Shown piece by piece: positions 7,587 through 11,789 of a stretch of DNA of 11,789 bases. The position numbers and the translations under genes were made by a program. The notes under the pieces are model-generated. The model did no database searches, was not told where the DNA came from, and saw only the letters and a program-made list of their open reading frames with translations. Where the stretch lies: contig CAZFBR010000106.1 in assembly GCA_964517215.1 (NCBI GenBank), positions 1-11,789 of the forward strand, in the 5' to 3' direction. The DNA comes from CAZFBR01 sp035353495 [NCBI: uncultured bacterium]. Lineage in GTDB: Bacteria > DAOPZR01. The first letter of the stretch is position 1; the number at the start of each line of letters is the position of its first letter.

Positions 7587-8195
7587 CTAACCTTCCACGA
7601 CATGCAGATACGCCATTTGCTTTTCGCTATTGTAGAACAGGTGGTATCTGGTAGAGCCGGGCGTACCTCTTACGGATATGCTGTAGAACGCAAGTCCGTC
7701 GAGGGTATCCTTGCTCCACCATTCTGGGTCATACCGCGCGAAATGGCCCGGGATAATACGTTCATTGTTCAACATAAGGTTGTACTGCTGCCCCCTGCTT
7801 GCTGGTTCCACCTTCTCGAAGGTGGCTGTTCCGGAATCCAACTCACCGGCGCCCGGACGGGCAGCAATGTTGGCTACAACTACTACTATTTCATCAGGAG
7901 AGCAATTGAAACGGTACCATTCGAAACGGTCGAGATGGTAACCCGCCAAGATATAGCCCTCCGCGCTTGTGATTGAAGAGAACTCCTCTCCGCCGATATA
8001 ATCACGCAGATGCTTCATCGATTGTTCCGGCGGAAAATCCAATAGATGCACCCGCATAGCCAAATACATTTTGGCCGCGGCGCTGGCAACAACAACCAAT
8101 GCGATGATGCCGACGTATTTAAGCGTTCGCCATTTATTCTTCGGCGGTATCGTTTTATCTTGTTGTATGGTCTGTTGCTCAGCCATTGTGTTCAT
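7587..8195 (-). CDS. Single-pass membrane protein of unknown function, cassette gene
   Basis: 202 residues. The start at 8195 follows GATGAGG; a second ATG three codons in is an alternative. A charged, glutamine-rich N-terminus is followed by one membrane segment at about 26-47 (LKYVGIIALVVVASAAAKMY), so the remaining 150 residues probably face the periplasm. That domain has aromatic-rich patches (FEWYRF 91-96, EWW 158-160, YHLFYNS 184-190) and only one cysteine (98). The C-terminal YHLFYNSEKQMAYLHVVEG looks like a closing beta hairpin. No family recognised. It lies between a complete attC-like site upstream and a broken one downstream and is most likely the only gene of its cassette. The + strand frame opposite is antisense. 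Confidence 0.75.
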   Translation of the reverse strand: MNTMAEQQTIQQDKTIPPKNKWRTLKYVGIIALVVVASAAAKMYLAMRVHLLDFPPEQSMKHLRDYIGGEEFSSITSAEGYILAGYHLDRFEWYRFNCSPDEIVVVVANIAARPGAGELDSGTATFEKVEPASRGQQYNLMLNNERIIPGHFARYDPEWWSKDTLDGLAFYSISVRGTPGSTRYHLFYNSEKQMAYLHVVEG

Positions 8196-8240
8196 GCCTC
8201 ATCGATGTGAATCATATGAATTATCAATAACTTGTCGTAA

Positions 8241-8304
8241 AGCCAACGATGAGCGCTCTGCGGTCGCTGTTGTGCTCTGCGCCCGCTGCGGCGCGAAGTT
8301 AGCC
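8241..8304 (-). repeat. attC-like recombination site 1
   Basis: 64 bp, read on the - strand: left core GGCTAAC (8304-8298), TTC, stem arms either side of an internal loop, then right core GTTGGCT (8247-8241). The cores deviate from the RYYYAAC/GTTRRRY consensus at one position each but keep the essential AAC/GTT. The left arm has one base more than the right, which gives attC sites their orientation and here agrees with the - strand direction of the genes. It starts 29 bases past the antitoxin stop. It matches the site at 8987-9050 at 54 of 64 positions without gaps. Confidence 0.65.
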
Positions 8305-8333
8305 GCCGGCATGTTTCATCATCAAATCTGGGG

Positions 8334-8606
8334 CTAACCCGCCTTCTCGGTCATTCGTCCATTGATGAATTTGTGGAGAATGCTGGCGATAAATGTTTGG
8401 TACGGGAGTCCCTCATGCATTGCTTTCTTCTGAAATCGCACCAGGTCACGCTCCGTCATCCGGATATTGATCCGCTTGTCCTTGCGTAAGGTCGTGCGAG
8501 CAGCCGCCTGATAGCGTTTTCTTGCCCGGTTAAAATCCGGGATGCGCCGCCATTCACCGCCTTCGACGGAGTCGAGCAGTTGCTTTTCTTCTCTCGTGGT
8601 CTTCAT
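8334..8606 (-). CDS. CopG/BrnA-type antitoxin
   Basis: 90 residues, cytoplasmic. It starts at 8606, 6 bases after the toxin gene stop, so the two are co-transcribed. The N-terminal half is charged and probably flexible, the usual place for toxin binding (VEGGEWRRIPDF, 14-25, is also typical of BrnA-like proteins). Residues 44-84 (RINIRMTERDLVRFQKKAMH onward to LHKFINGRM) fit a ribbon-helix-helix DNA-binding fold: a beta strand with alternating residues, then two helices. Antitoxins of this kind neutralise the RNase toxin and repress their own promoter as a complex. Order toxin-then-antitoxin matches brnTA. Ends 29 bases before an attC-like site. An assignment to BrnA proper rather than a generic CopG antitoxin is likely but not certain. 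Confidence 0.8.
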   Translation of the reverse strand: MKTTREEKQLLDSVEGGEWRRIPDFNRARKRYQAAARTTLRKDKRINIRMTERDLVRFQKKAMHEGLPYQTFIASILHKFINGRMTEKAG

Positions 8607-8612
8607 TGGCGT

Positions 8613-8885
8613 TTACCTTTCTAGATATGCCCTGGTCATTTTCCGACTCGGAATGATTGTTTTCAAAAAAATCGTTTCATCATTCTCAACAAAAGGAACA
8701 ATGAACGCATATTCCTCGATATTTACTATGAATAATCTCTGACCACCGTATCGTCCTCGGTTTGGATGCTCGATAATGTCCAGCAAACCATCATGCGTGA
8801 TATGGTAAACGACTTCTTCAAAAGTGACACCACGCGTTTCACGTAGCCAGATATTCTTATCATCGTTCCAATCGTATATCTTCAT
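8613..8885 (-). CDS. brnT: BrnT family (DUF497) ribonuclease toxin
   Basis: 90 residues from the ATG at 8885. The frame can be read from a TTG at 8894, but that codon overlaps the -10 box, so I prefer the ATG. BrnT toxins are RelE-like RNases that stop growth by cleaving RNA. The N-terminus KIYDWNDDKNIWLRETRGVT followed by FEEVV matches the family pattern (W-D-x-x-K, then G-V-x-FEEA), the middle has RGRYGGQRLFIV (43-54), and the end IIPSRKMTRAYLE (77-89) matches the closing S-R/A-R-x-x-T-R-x-E-R helix. The usual KHG before the FEEA motif reads TRG here. Antitoxin follows by 6 bases. Probably a stabilising cargo of the cassette array. Confidence 0.8.
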   Translation of the reverse strand: MKIYDWNDDKNIWLRETRGVTFEEVVYHITHDGLLDIIEHPNRGRYGGQRLFIVNIEEYAFIVPFVENDETIFLKTIIPSRKMTRAYLER

Positions 8886-8893
8886 TTGAGACA

Positions 8894-8922
8894 ATTATAC
8901 CACGTTGTGTGCATGATGGCAA
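8894..8922 (-). promoter_or_regulatory. Promoter of the toxin-antitoxin cassette (leaderless)
   Basis: On the - strand TTGCCA (8922-8917), a 17-base spacer and a perfect TATAAT (8899-8894). The expected start near 8887 is only about two bases before the brnT ATG at 8885, so the mRNA would be leaderless or nearly so; no ribosome site is present between the -10 box and the ATG. The antitoxin-toxin complex probably binds here. Confidence 0.65.
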
Positions 8923-8986
8923 CACTACTCGCCAATGTCGCAAATATCGATTGATCAGGTCTGATTATGGATTATCATCGCCTTGC

Positions 8987-9050
8987 GGCTAAAGATGAGC
9001 GCGCAGCGGGTGCTGTTGTTTTCCGCGCCCGCTGCGGCGCGAAGTTAGCC
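8987..9050 (-). repeat. attC-like recombination site 2
   Basis: 64 bp, read on the - strand: left core GGCTAAC (9050-9044), TTC, left arm GCGCCGCAGCGGG (9040-9028), loop, right arm CCCGCTGCGCGC (9010-8999), TCATC, right core TTTAGCC (8993-8987). The arms pair over 12 bp with one extra unpaired base in the left arm. The right core has TTT in place of the invariant GTT, so this site may be inactive. It ends about 65 bases before the promoter of the toxin-antitoxin pair. Confidence 0.65.
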
Positions 9051-9143
9051 TTCGTGTCTCCTGATTTCATTTTGCTCATTACCATCTGTGCAACCTGACA
9101 AGTATTATAGCACACTCCAATTTGTTCCGTTATTAATTTGCCT
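9051..9143 (-). other. Cassette remnant without a gene
   Basis: An AT-rich stretch ahead of attC-like site 2. The 30 bases before the site resemble those preceding the half copy at 7544 (about 23 of 31 match), so this is the 3' end of a cassette. A TATAAT occurs on the - strand near 9107, but I see no matching -35 box and no credible reading frame; the only ATG frame (34 codons) simply runs through the attC. Confidence 0.4.
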
Positions 9144-9269
9144 TTAGATTCCCTCGTATCCGAGCAACACATTCCCCGCTGGCAGATTGTCGTTATGTGC
9201 GGCGTTGAGGTAGCACTTCGGCGTTTTGAGGTTGAGATCGACCTTCGACTGGATGGCAATGACCTGGCT
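9144..9269 (-). pseudogene. 3' fragment of an unidentified gene
   Basis: An open frame on the - strand ending in TAA at 9144 encodes QVIAIQSKVDLNLKTPK, then CYLNAAHNDNLPAG and NVLLGYEGI. The composition looks like a real protein end, but it has no start; a TGA lies in frame just upstream (about 9278) and it meets the LptF-like fragment in a different frame. I do not recognise the family. It could be the tail of a gene whose front was deleted together with most of lptF/lptG, or the tail of the same gene after an internal deletion. Confidence 0.35.
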
Positions 9270-9450
9270 CCGCAATCAGCGAAATCAGTTGGCGCACGCG
9301 CTCAAGCATGATTAGCAAGCTGAACAGGATGAAACCCGGCACCAGCGGCACCAGTGTCTCGCGAAGGATATAACGGCGTATGGGCGGCAGTGTAACTTGC
9401 TTCGCCGGCGCGGGCAACTGCCTGTGCGGCGGGCGCAGCGCCGATGACAC
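9267..9450 (-). pseudogene. N-terminal fragment of LptF/LptG permease
   Basis: On the - strand the frame reads LPPIRRYILRETLVPLVPG and continues FILFSLLIMLERVRQLISLIAE before changing character near 9267. This is the N-terminus and first membrane helix of the LptF/LptG (YjgP/YjgQ) family, the inner-membrane subunits of the lipopolysaccharide export machine, normally about 350-400 residues. Only about 45 recognisable residues remain. No ATG is seen at the expected place; a GTG at 9450 is in frame but lacks a ribosome site. It points away from the psp genes and towards the cassette array, so the array or an associated deletion probably destroyed it. It shows that the organism or the donor is diderm. 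Confidence 0.5.
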
Positions 9451-9520
9451 GTGACCGGTGCTGGCGGCGGGCAAGCCGCGCGGGTTACCGGCAGGCGAAA
9501 AGCAAAACAAGATATTGTCG

Positions 9521-9549
9521 TTGACAGGGGATATGGCGGGTGGTAGAAT
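9521..9549 (+). promoter_or_regulatory. Sigma-70-type promoter for pspF
   Basis: A perfect TTGACA (9521-9526), a 17-base spacer and TAGAAT (9544-9549). Expected start about 9556, leaving a leader of about 170 bases before the ATG at 9725. This would give constant expression of the activator, as is known for PspF. The leader holds a small frame whose TGA overlaps the pspF ATG (ATGA at 9725-9728). Confidence 0.6.
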
Positions 9550-9724
9550 GCGGATCTGCCGCATGCAAGCACTATGGCGGATGCTATTGCCCGCTCAGTC
9601 CCGCGCGAATCATGGCGCAAGCCATCAGCGGCAGCGGCGCGGACGCAGTGGGCAGGTCGGCCGGCAACGGAGAGGCGAATGCGCCAATGACGTTTATCCA
9701 GAGCGGCTACGGGAACCGGTTGCC

Positions 9725-10645
9725 ATGACCCAGTACCGTCTGGTCGGCAGCAGTCCGGCAATGCAGGAATTGCGGCAGACGATTGCGCGCATTGCCCCGT
9801 TCCCCCGCCCGGTGCTGATCCGCGGCCCGCGCGGTTCGGGCAAGGAAGCGGTGGCCTGCCTGCTCCATCAGCTGTCGCCGCGCTGCGACAAACCGTTTGT
9901 GGTATTCAACGCCGCCGGACTGGCGCCGGGCCTGATGGCCAGCGAAATCTTCGGGCATGAAAAGGGCGCGTTCACCTCGGCGACCGAGCGCCGCCTGGGC
10001 AAGCTGGAACAGGCCGACGGCGGCACCCTGTTCCTCGACGAAATCGGCAACATGCCGGCGGAGCTGCAGAAGCTGCTGCTGCGGGTGATCGAATACCAGC
10101 GCTTTGAACGGGTGGGCGGCAACGGCGTGGTGGCAGTCCAGGCGCGGATCATCGCGGCCACCAATGCCGACCTGGAAGCGCAAATCGCCCGGGGTGAGTT
10201 TTCCGCCGACCTATACGACCGAATCCGATATGCCGAGATTGTGGTGCCGGCATTGTACCAGCGGCGCGAGGACATTCCCGACCTGGCCGGCCACTTTTTG
10301 GAACAGATCCGTCGGGAGATGCCGCTGATCACCGCGGCCCGGCTGGCGGATGAGACCCTGCTCGATTTAAGTTATCGTTCGTGGCCGGGCAATGTCCGCG
10401 AGCTGCGCGCCACCATCGAAGCCGCTGCAGTGATTGCCGACGGCGAGGTTATCGAGCCGCGGCATCTGCCGCCGCGTCGGGGTGAGGCGGCAGCGGCGGG
10501 CGATTTTGCCACCCGGGTTGCGGCATTTGAACGGCAGCTCATCACCGAGGCCTTGCGTACCGCTCCACACGGCAAGGCGGCGGCCGTCGCGCTGGGCCTT
10601 GGCTACGATCAGTTCCGCCGGCTGCAGAAGAAATATCAGTTGTGA
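9725..10645 (+). CDS. pspF: PspF-like sigma-54 activator (AAA+ enhancer-binding protein)
   Basis: 306 residues, cytoplasmic. I chose ATG 9725 because the similarity to PspF starts there; the 89 residues that could precede it look non-coding. No receiver or sensor domain. AAA+ domain: Walker A GPRGSGKE (34-41), sigma-54 contact loop GAFTSA (81-86), Walker B GGTLFLDEIG (99-108), Arg141, a FSADLYDR segment (159-166) and WPGNVREL (220-227). The Fis-type helix-turn-helix is at about 268-306. It should remodel RNA polymerase-sigma-54 at the pspA promoter downstream. Compared with E. coli PspF (from memory): GAFTGA is GAFTSA, the first arginine finger Arg162 is Ser160 while the second is kept (Arg166), and Trp56, needed for PspA control, is Cys54. 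Function may be modified. Ribosome site is weak. Confidence 0.88.
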   Translation: MTQYRLVGSSPAMQELRQTIARIAPFPRPVLIRGPRGSGKEAVACLLHQLSPRCDKPFVVFNAAGLAPGLMASEIFGHEKGAFTSATERRLGKLEQADGGTLFLDEIGNMPAELQKLLLRVIEYQRFERVGGNGVVAVQARIIAATNADLEAQIARGEFSADLYDRIRYAEIVVPALYQRREDIPDLAGHFLEQIRREMPLITAARLADETLLDLSYRSWPGNVRELRATIEAAAVIADGEVIEPRHLPPRRGEAAAAGDFATRVAAFERQLITEALRTAPHGKAAAVALGLGYDQFRRLQKKYQL

Positions 10646-10666
10646 GCAGTCACCTCCCGCTGCCGT

Positions 10667-10702
10667 TGGTGGTTTTCGCCACGGTTATGGCGGTTTTCGC
10701 CA
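10667..10702 (+). promoter_or_regulatory. Paired activator sites (UAS) for PspF
   Basis: TGGTGGTTTTCGCCA (10667-10681) and TGGCGGTTTTCGCCA (10688-10702) are near-identical 15-mers with palindromic ends (TGGCG/CGCCA), centred 21 bp apart, two helical turns. They lie about 107 and 86 bp upstream of the expected pspA start, the distance used by PspF enhancer sites. A weaker third copy of the GGTTTTC core starts at 10723. They could alternatively be weak hairpins ending the pspF transcript. Confidence 0.55.
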
Positions 10703-10754
10703 CTGGCCGGCGCATAATCCCCGGTTTTCTGCGGAAATTGCGCGTCTTTGCGGC

Positions 10755-10769
10755 TGGCACGGTTCCTGC
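10755..10769 (+). promoter_or_regulatory. Sigma-54 promoter (-24/-12) of pspA
   Basis: TGGCACGGTTCCTGC matches the consensus TGGCACG-N4-TTGC at all fixed positions but one (CTGC for TTGC), with correct -24/-12 spacing. Expected start about 10781, leaving a 36-base leader with the pspA ribosome site. It lies between a sigma-54 activator gene and pspA, as expected for a Psp system. Confidence 0.8.
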
Positions 10770-10816
10770 TTAAATACCGGGCAGGCAGTAAAAACTATTC
10801 CCAGGAGGAGTGGCGC

Positions 10817-11503
10817 ATGAATATTCTGGAGCGGATCGGCATCACCATCTCGGCAAACATCAACGCATTGGTTTCAAAGGTGGAAGACCCCGTGGCAGTG
10901 CTGGAAAAGCTGGTGCAGAACATGGAAGGTGAGTATCTGGAGGCCAAGACGCAGGTGGCGCGGGCGATTGCCGACGAAAAGAAACTGACCCTGAAATTCG
11001 AGAATGCCATCCAGTCGGCCAAGGAATGGGAGCAGAAGGCGGTGCTCGCCGTCCAGAAAAACGACGACAATCTGGCCAAGGAAGCGCTGCGCCGGCAGAA
11101 GGAGCAGAACCAGCTGGCCGAAGTATACTCCGCCGAGCTGTCGTCCCAGCGGGCGGGGATTGAATCGCTGAAGAGTTCGCTCAAGGCGCTGGAGGCGAAG
11201 ATCGACGAGGCGCGGCGCAAAAAGAACATCCTGGCGGCGAAACACCAGCGGGCCAAGGCGACGGCGCAACTGCACAAAACGATGAACGGCATCGGCGGCA
11301 AGGGGACCAGCGCCCTGACCATGTTCAGCCAGGCCGAGGCGCGCATCGAAGACCTGGAAGCGCAGGCGGCGGCGGCCAAGGAGCTGGGTACGGACGATGT
11401 CGAAGCGCAGTTCGCACAGATGGCCAAGAACGAGGCGCTGGATGACGAACTGGCGGCGCTCAAGGAACGGATGAAGAGCAAGAAAGCCGACGGGCCGAAG
11501 TAA
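10817..11503 (+). CDS. pspA: PspA / IM30 family membrane-stress protein
   Basis: 228 residues. The ATG at 10817 follows AGGAGG (10803-10808). PspA is an ESCRT-III-like protein that coats and repairs the inner membrane under stress and, at rest, binds and restrains PspF. The N-terminus MNILERIGITISANINALVS is the amphipathic membrane-binding helix, followed by the typical KVEDPVAVLEKLVQNMEGEY (21-40). Most of the rest is long coiled-coil helix (about 25-185) with heptad repeats rich in Lys, Glu, Ala and Gln. The C-terminus (LDDELAALKERMK) is a short helix. Length is close to E. coli PspA (222). Expression should depend on the sigma-54 promoter at 10755 and the upstream activator. The next gene starts 24 bases after the stop. 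Confidence 0.95.
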   Translation: MNILERIGITISANINALVSKVEDPVAVLEKLVQNMEGEYLEAKTQVARAIADEKKLTLKFENAIQSAKEWEQKAVLAVQKNDDNLAKEALRRQKEQNQLAEVYSAELSSQRAGIESLKSSLKALEAKIDEARRKKNILAAKHQRAKATAQLHKTMNGIGGKGTSALTMFSQAEARIEDLEAQAAAAKELGTDDVEAQFAQMAKNEALDDELAALKERMKSKKADGPK

Positions 11504-11527
11504 GCCGCGCACGGCGGGAGGACGGCC

Positions 11528-11789
11528 ATGCTGGGGGAGACCACGCTGGCAGCGGCAGTGGCACAGGCGCTCGCGGCGGAGCAGGACGAATTGCTGGCGC
11601 ACATGGTTGCGGCCCGGCGGGAGCCCGACCCGGCCAAACGCGCGCAGCTGCAGGCGGCGACGGCGCAGGCGCACAGGCAGTACCGGCACAACCAGGCCGC
11701 CAGCGTCTGCACTGAAGTGCGCCTGCGCCGGCTGGCCTTGCAGCGGATGATGACACGCCTGCTCGGCGAATCTCCCGCAAACAACAACC
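11528..11789 (+). CDS. Small helical protein downstream of pspA (partial)
   Basis: The frame is open from the ATG at 11528 to the end of the window (87 codons, no stop seen). GGGAGG (11516-11521) is a good ribosome site. The product has no membrane segment and is rich in Ala, Gln, Arg and Glu, with a long predicted helix interrupted near REPDPAKR (31-38); it may be a coiled coil. It does not resemble PspB, PspC or PspD of E. coli (which have membrane segments). Being 24 bases after pspA with no terminator, it is probably part of the same sigma-54-controlled transcript and may act with PspA. Unrecognised; the visible part ends in a polar run (ESPANNN), so the stop may be close. Confidence 0.65.
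   Translation, partial: MLGETTLAAAVAQALAAEQDELLAHMVAARREPDPAKRAQLQAATAQAHRQYRHNQAASVCTEVRLRRLALQRMMTRLLGESPANNN

Larger units (their letters stand above)
7544..9143 (-). mobile_element. Decayed integron-type gene cassette array without integrase
   Basis: A lower-GC stretch whose genes all read on the - strand and are separated by copies of one attC-like repeat (8987-9050, 8241-8304 and a half copy at 7544-7583). The repeated unit is gene, about 30 bases, attC, next gene, as in chromosomal integron arrays. Contents from 9143 downward: a cassette remnant with no gene (9051-9143), an attC, a BrnT/CopG toxin-antitoxin cassette, an attC, a membrane-protein cassette and a broken attC. Toxin-antitoxin pairs and unknown membrane proteins are common integron cargo. 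No integrase (intI) or attI is visible, so it is either a detached array or an internal part of a longer one. Both flanks show damaged genes. Confidence 0.6.

Noticed and set aside
7581-7976. + strand frame of 131 codons in the cassette region
   Set aside because: Antisense to the 202-residue membrane-protein gene, without a ribosome site; the - strand product has a credible membrane segment and composition.
8241-9050. CRISPR array as explanation of the repeats
   Set aside because: Only two full copies, about 750 bp apart with genes between them, and no short regular spacers.
8975-9259. - strand frame of 94 codons running through attC-like site 2
   Set aside because: It simply reads through the repeat and the gene remnants in one frame; no family resemblance, and the same read-through peptide appears at the other repeat copies.
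10667-10702. Tandem intrinsic terminators after pspF
   Set aside because: Stems are only 5 bp with no T-run after them; their spacing from the sigma-54 promoter better fits activator binding sites.
10795-11787. Long - strand frame of 330 codons opposite pspA
   Set aside because: Ser/Ala/Cys/Arg-rich antisense of a coiled-coil gene; pspA on the + strand is unmistakable.

Overview
The window looks like chromosomal DNA of a GC-rich Gram-negative bacterium. The signs are a PBP1C-type peptidoglycan synthase, an N-terminal piece of an LptF/LptG lipopolysaccharide exporter, and a PspF/PspA envelope-stress pair under a sigma-54 promoter. The mix of genes (pseudo-rhomboid with a zinc ribbon, the conserved gene at 75, chromosomal-integron-like repeats) would suit the PVC superphylum or a proteobacterium. 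I cannot place it more closely from sequence alone.

Left block (75-5571, all + strand, GC-rich): a conserved protein of unknown function with a weak primase-like pattern, a short WrbA-type flavodoxin, an RtcB RNA ligase, a rhomboid-fold membrane protein that lacks the protease serine and carries a C-terminal zinc ribbon, and a bifunctional penicillin-binding protein of the PBP1C class. Most have good Shine-Dalgarno sites and small gaps, so they probably form one or a few operons. This block runs into a convergent two-gene unit on the - strand (7241-5716): a 43-residue peptide gene with a strong promoter and RBS, then a MATE-family multidrug exporter. The peptide has a double-glycine-leader pattern followed by a RebB-like motif.

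Middle block (about 7300-9450, lower GC, all - strand): this reads as a small, decayed array of integron gene cassettes without an integrase. Two 64-bp attC-like sites (8241-8304 and 8987-9050) share 54 of 64 bases. Each has GTTAGCC-type ends, an imperfect stem and one extra unpaired base. A third, half-preserved copy lies at 7544-7583. Between them are a BrnT/CopG-type toxin-antitoxin pair with its own, apparently leaderless, promoter and a single-pass membrane protein of unknown function. Beyond the copies lie a small membrane ORF with a possible frameshift (7274-7525) and two broken gene ends (9144-9450), one recognisable as the start of lptF/lptG.

Right block (9521-11789, + strand, GC-rich): a sigma-70-type promoter, a pspF-like sigma-54 activator with no regulatory domain, then a 171-bp gap holding two palindromic activator-site candidates 21 bp apart and a near-consensus -24/-12 promoter, then pspA and the start of a further small helical protein. 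This is a self-contained phage-shock-type circuit. Unlike E. coli, pspF lies upstream of pspA in the same direction. Its protein differs from E. coli PspF at three functionally important positions.
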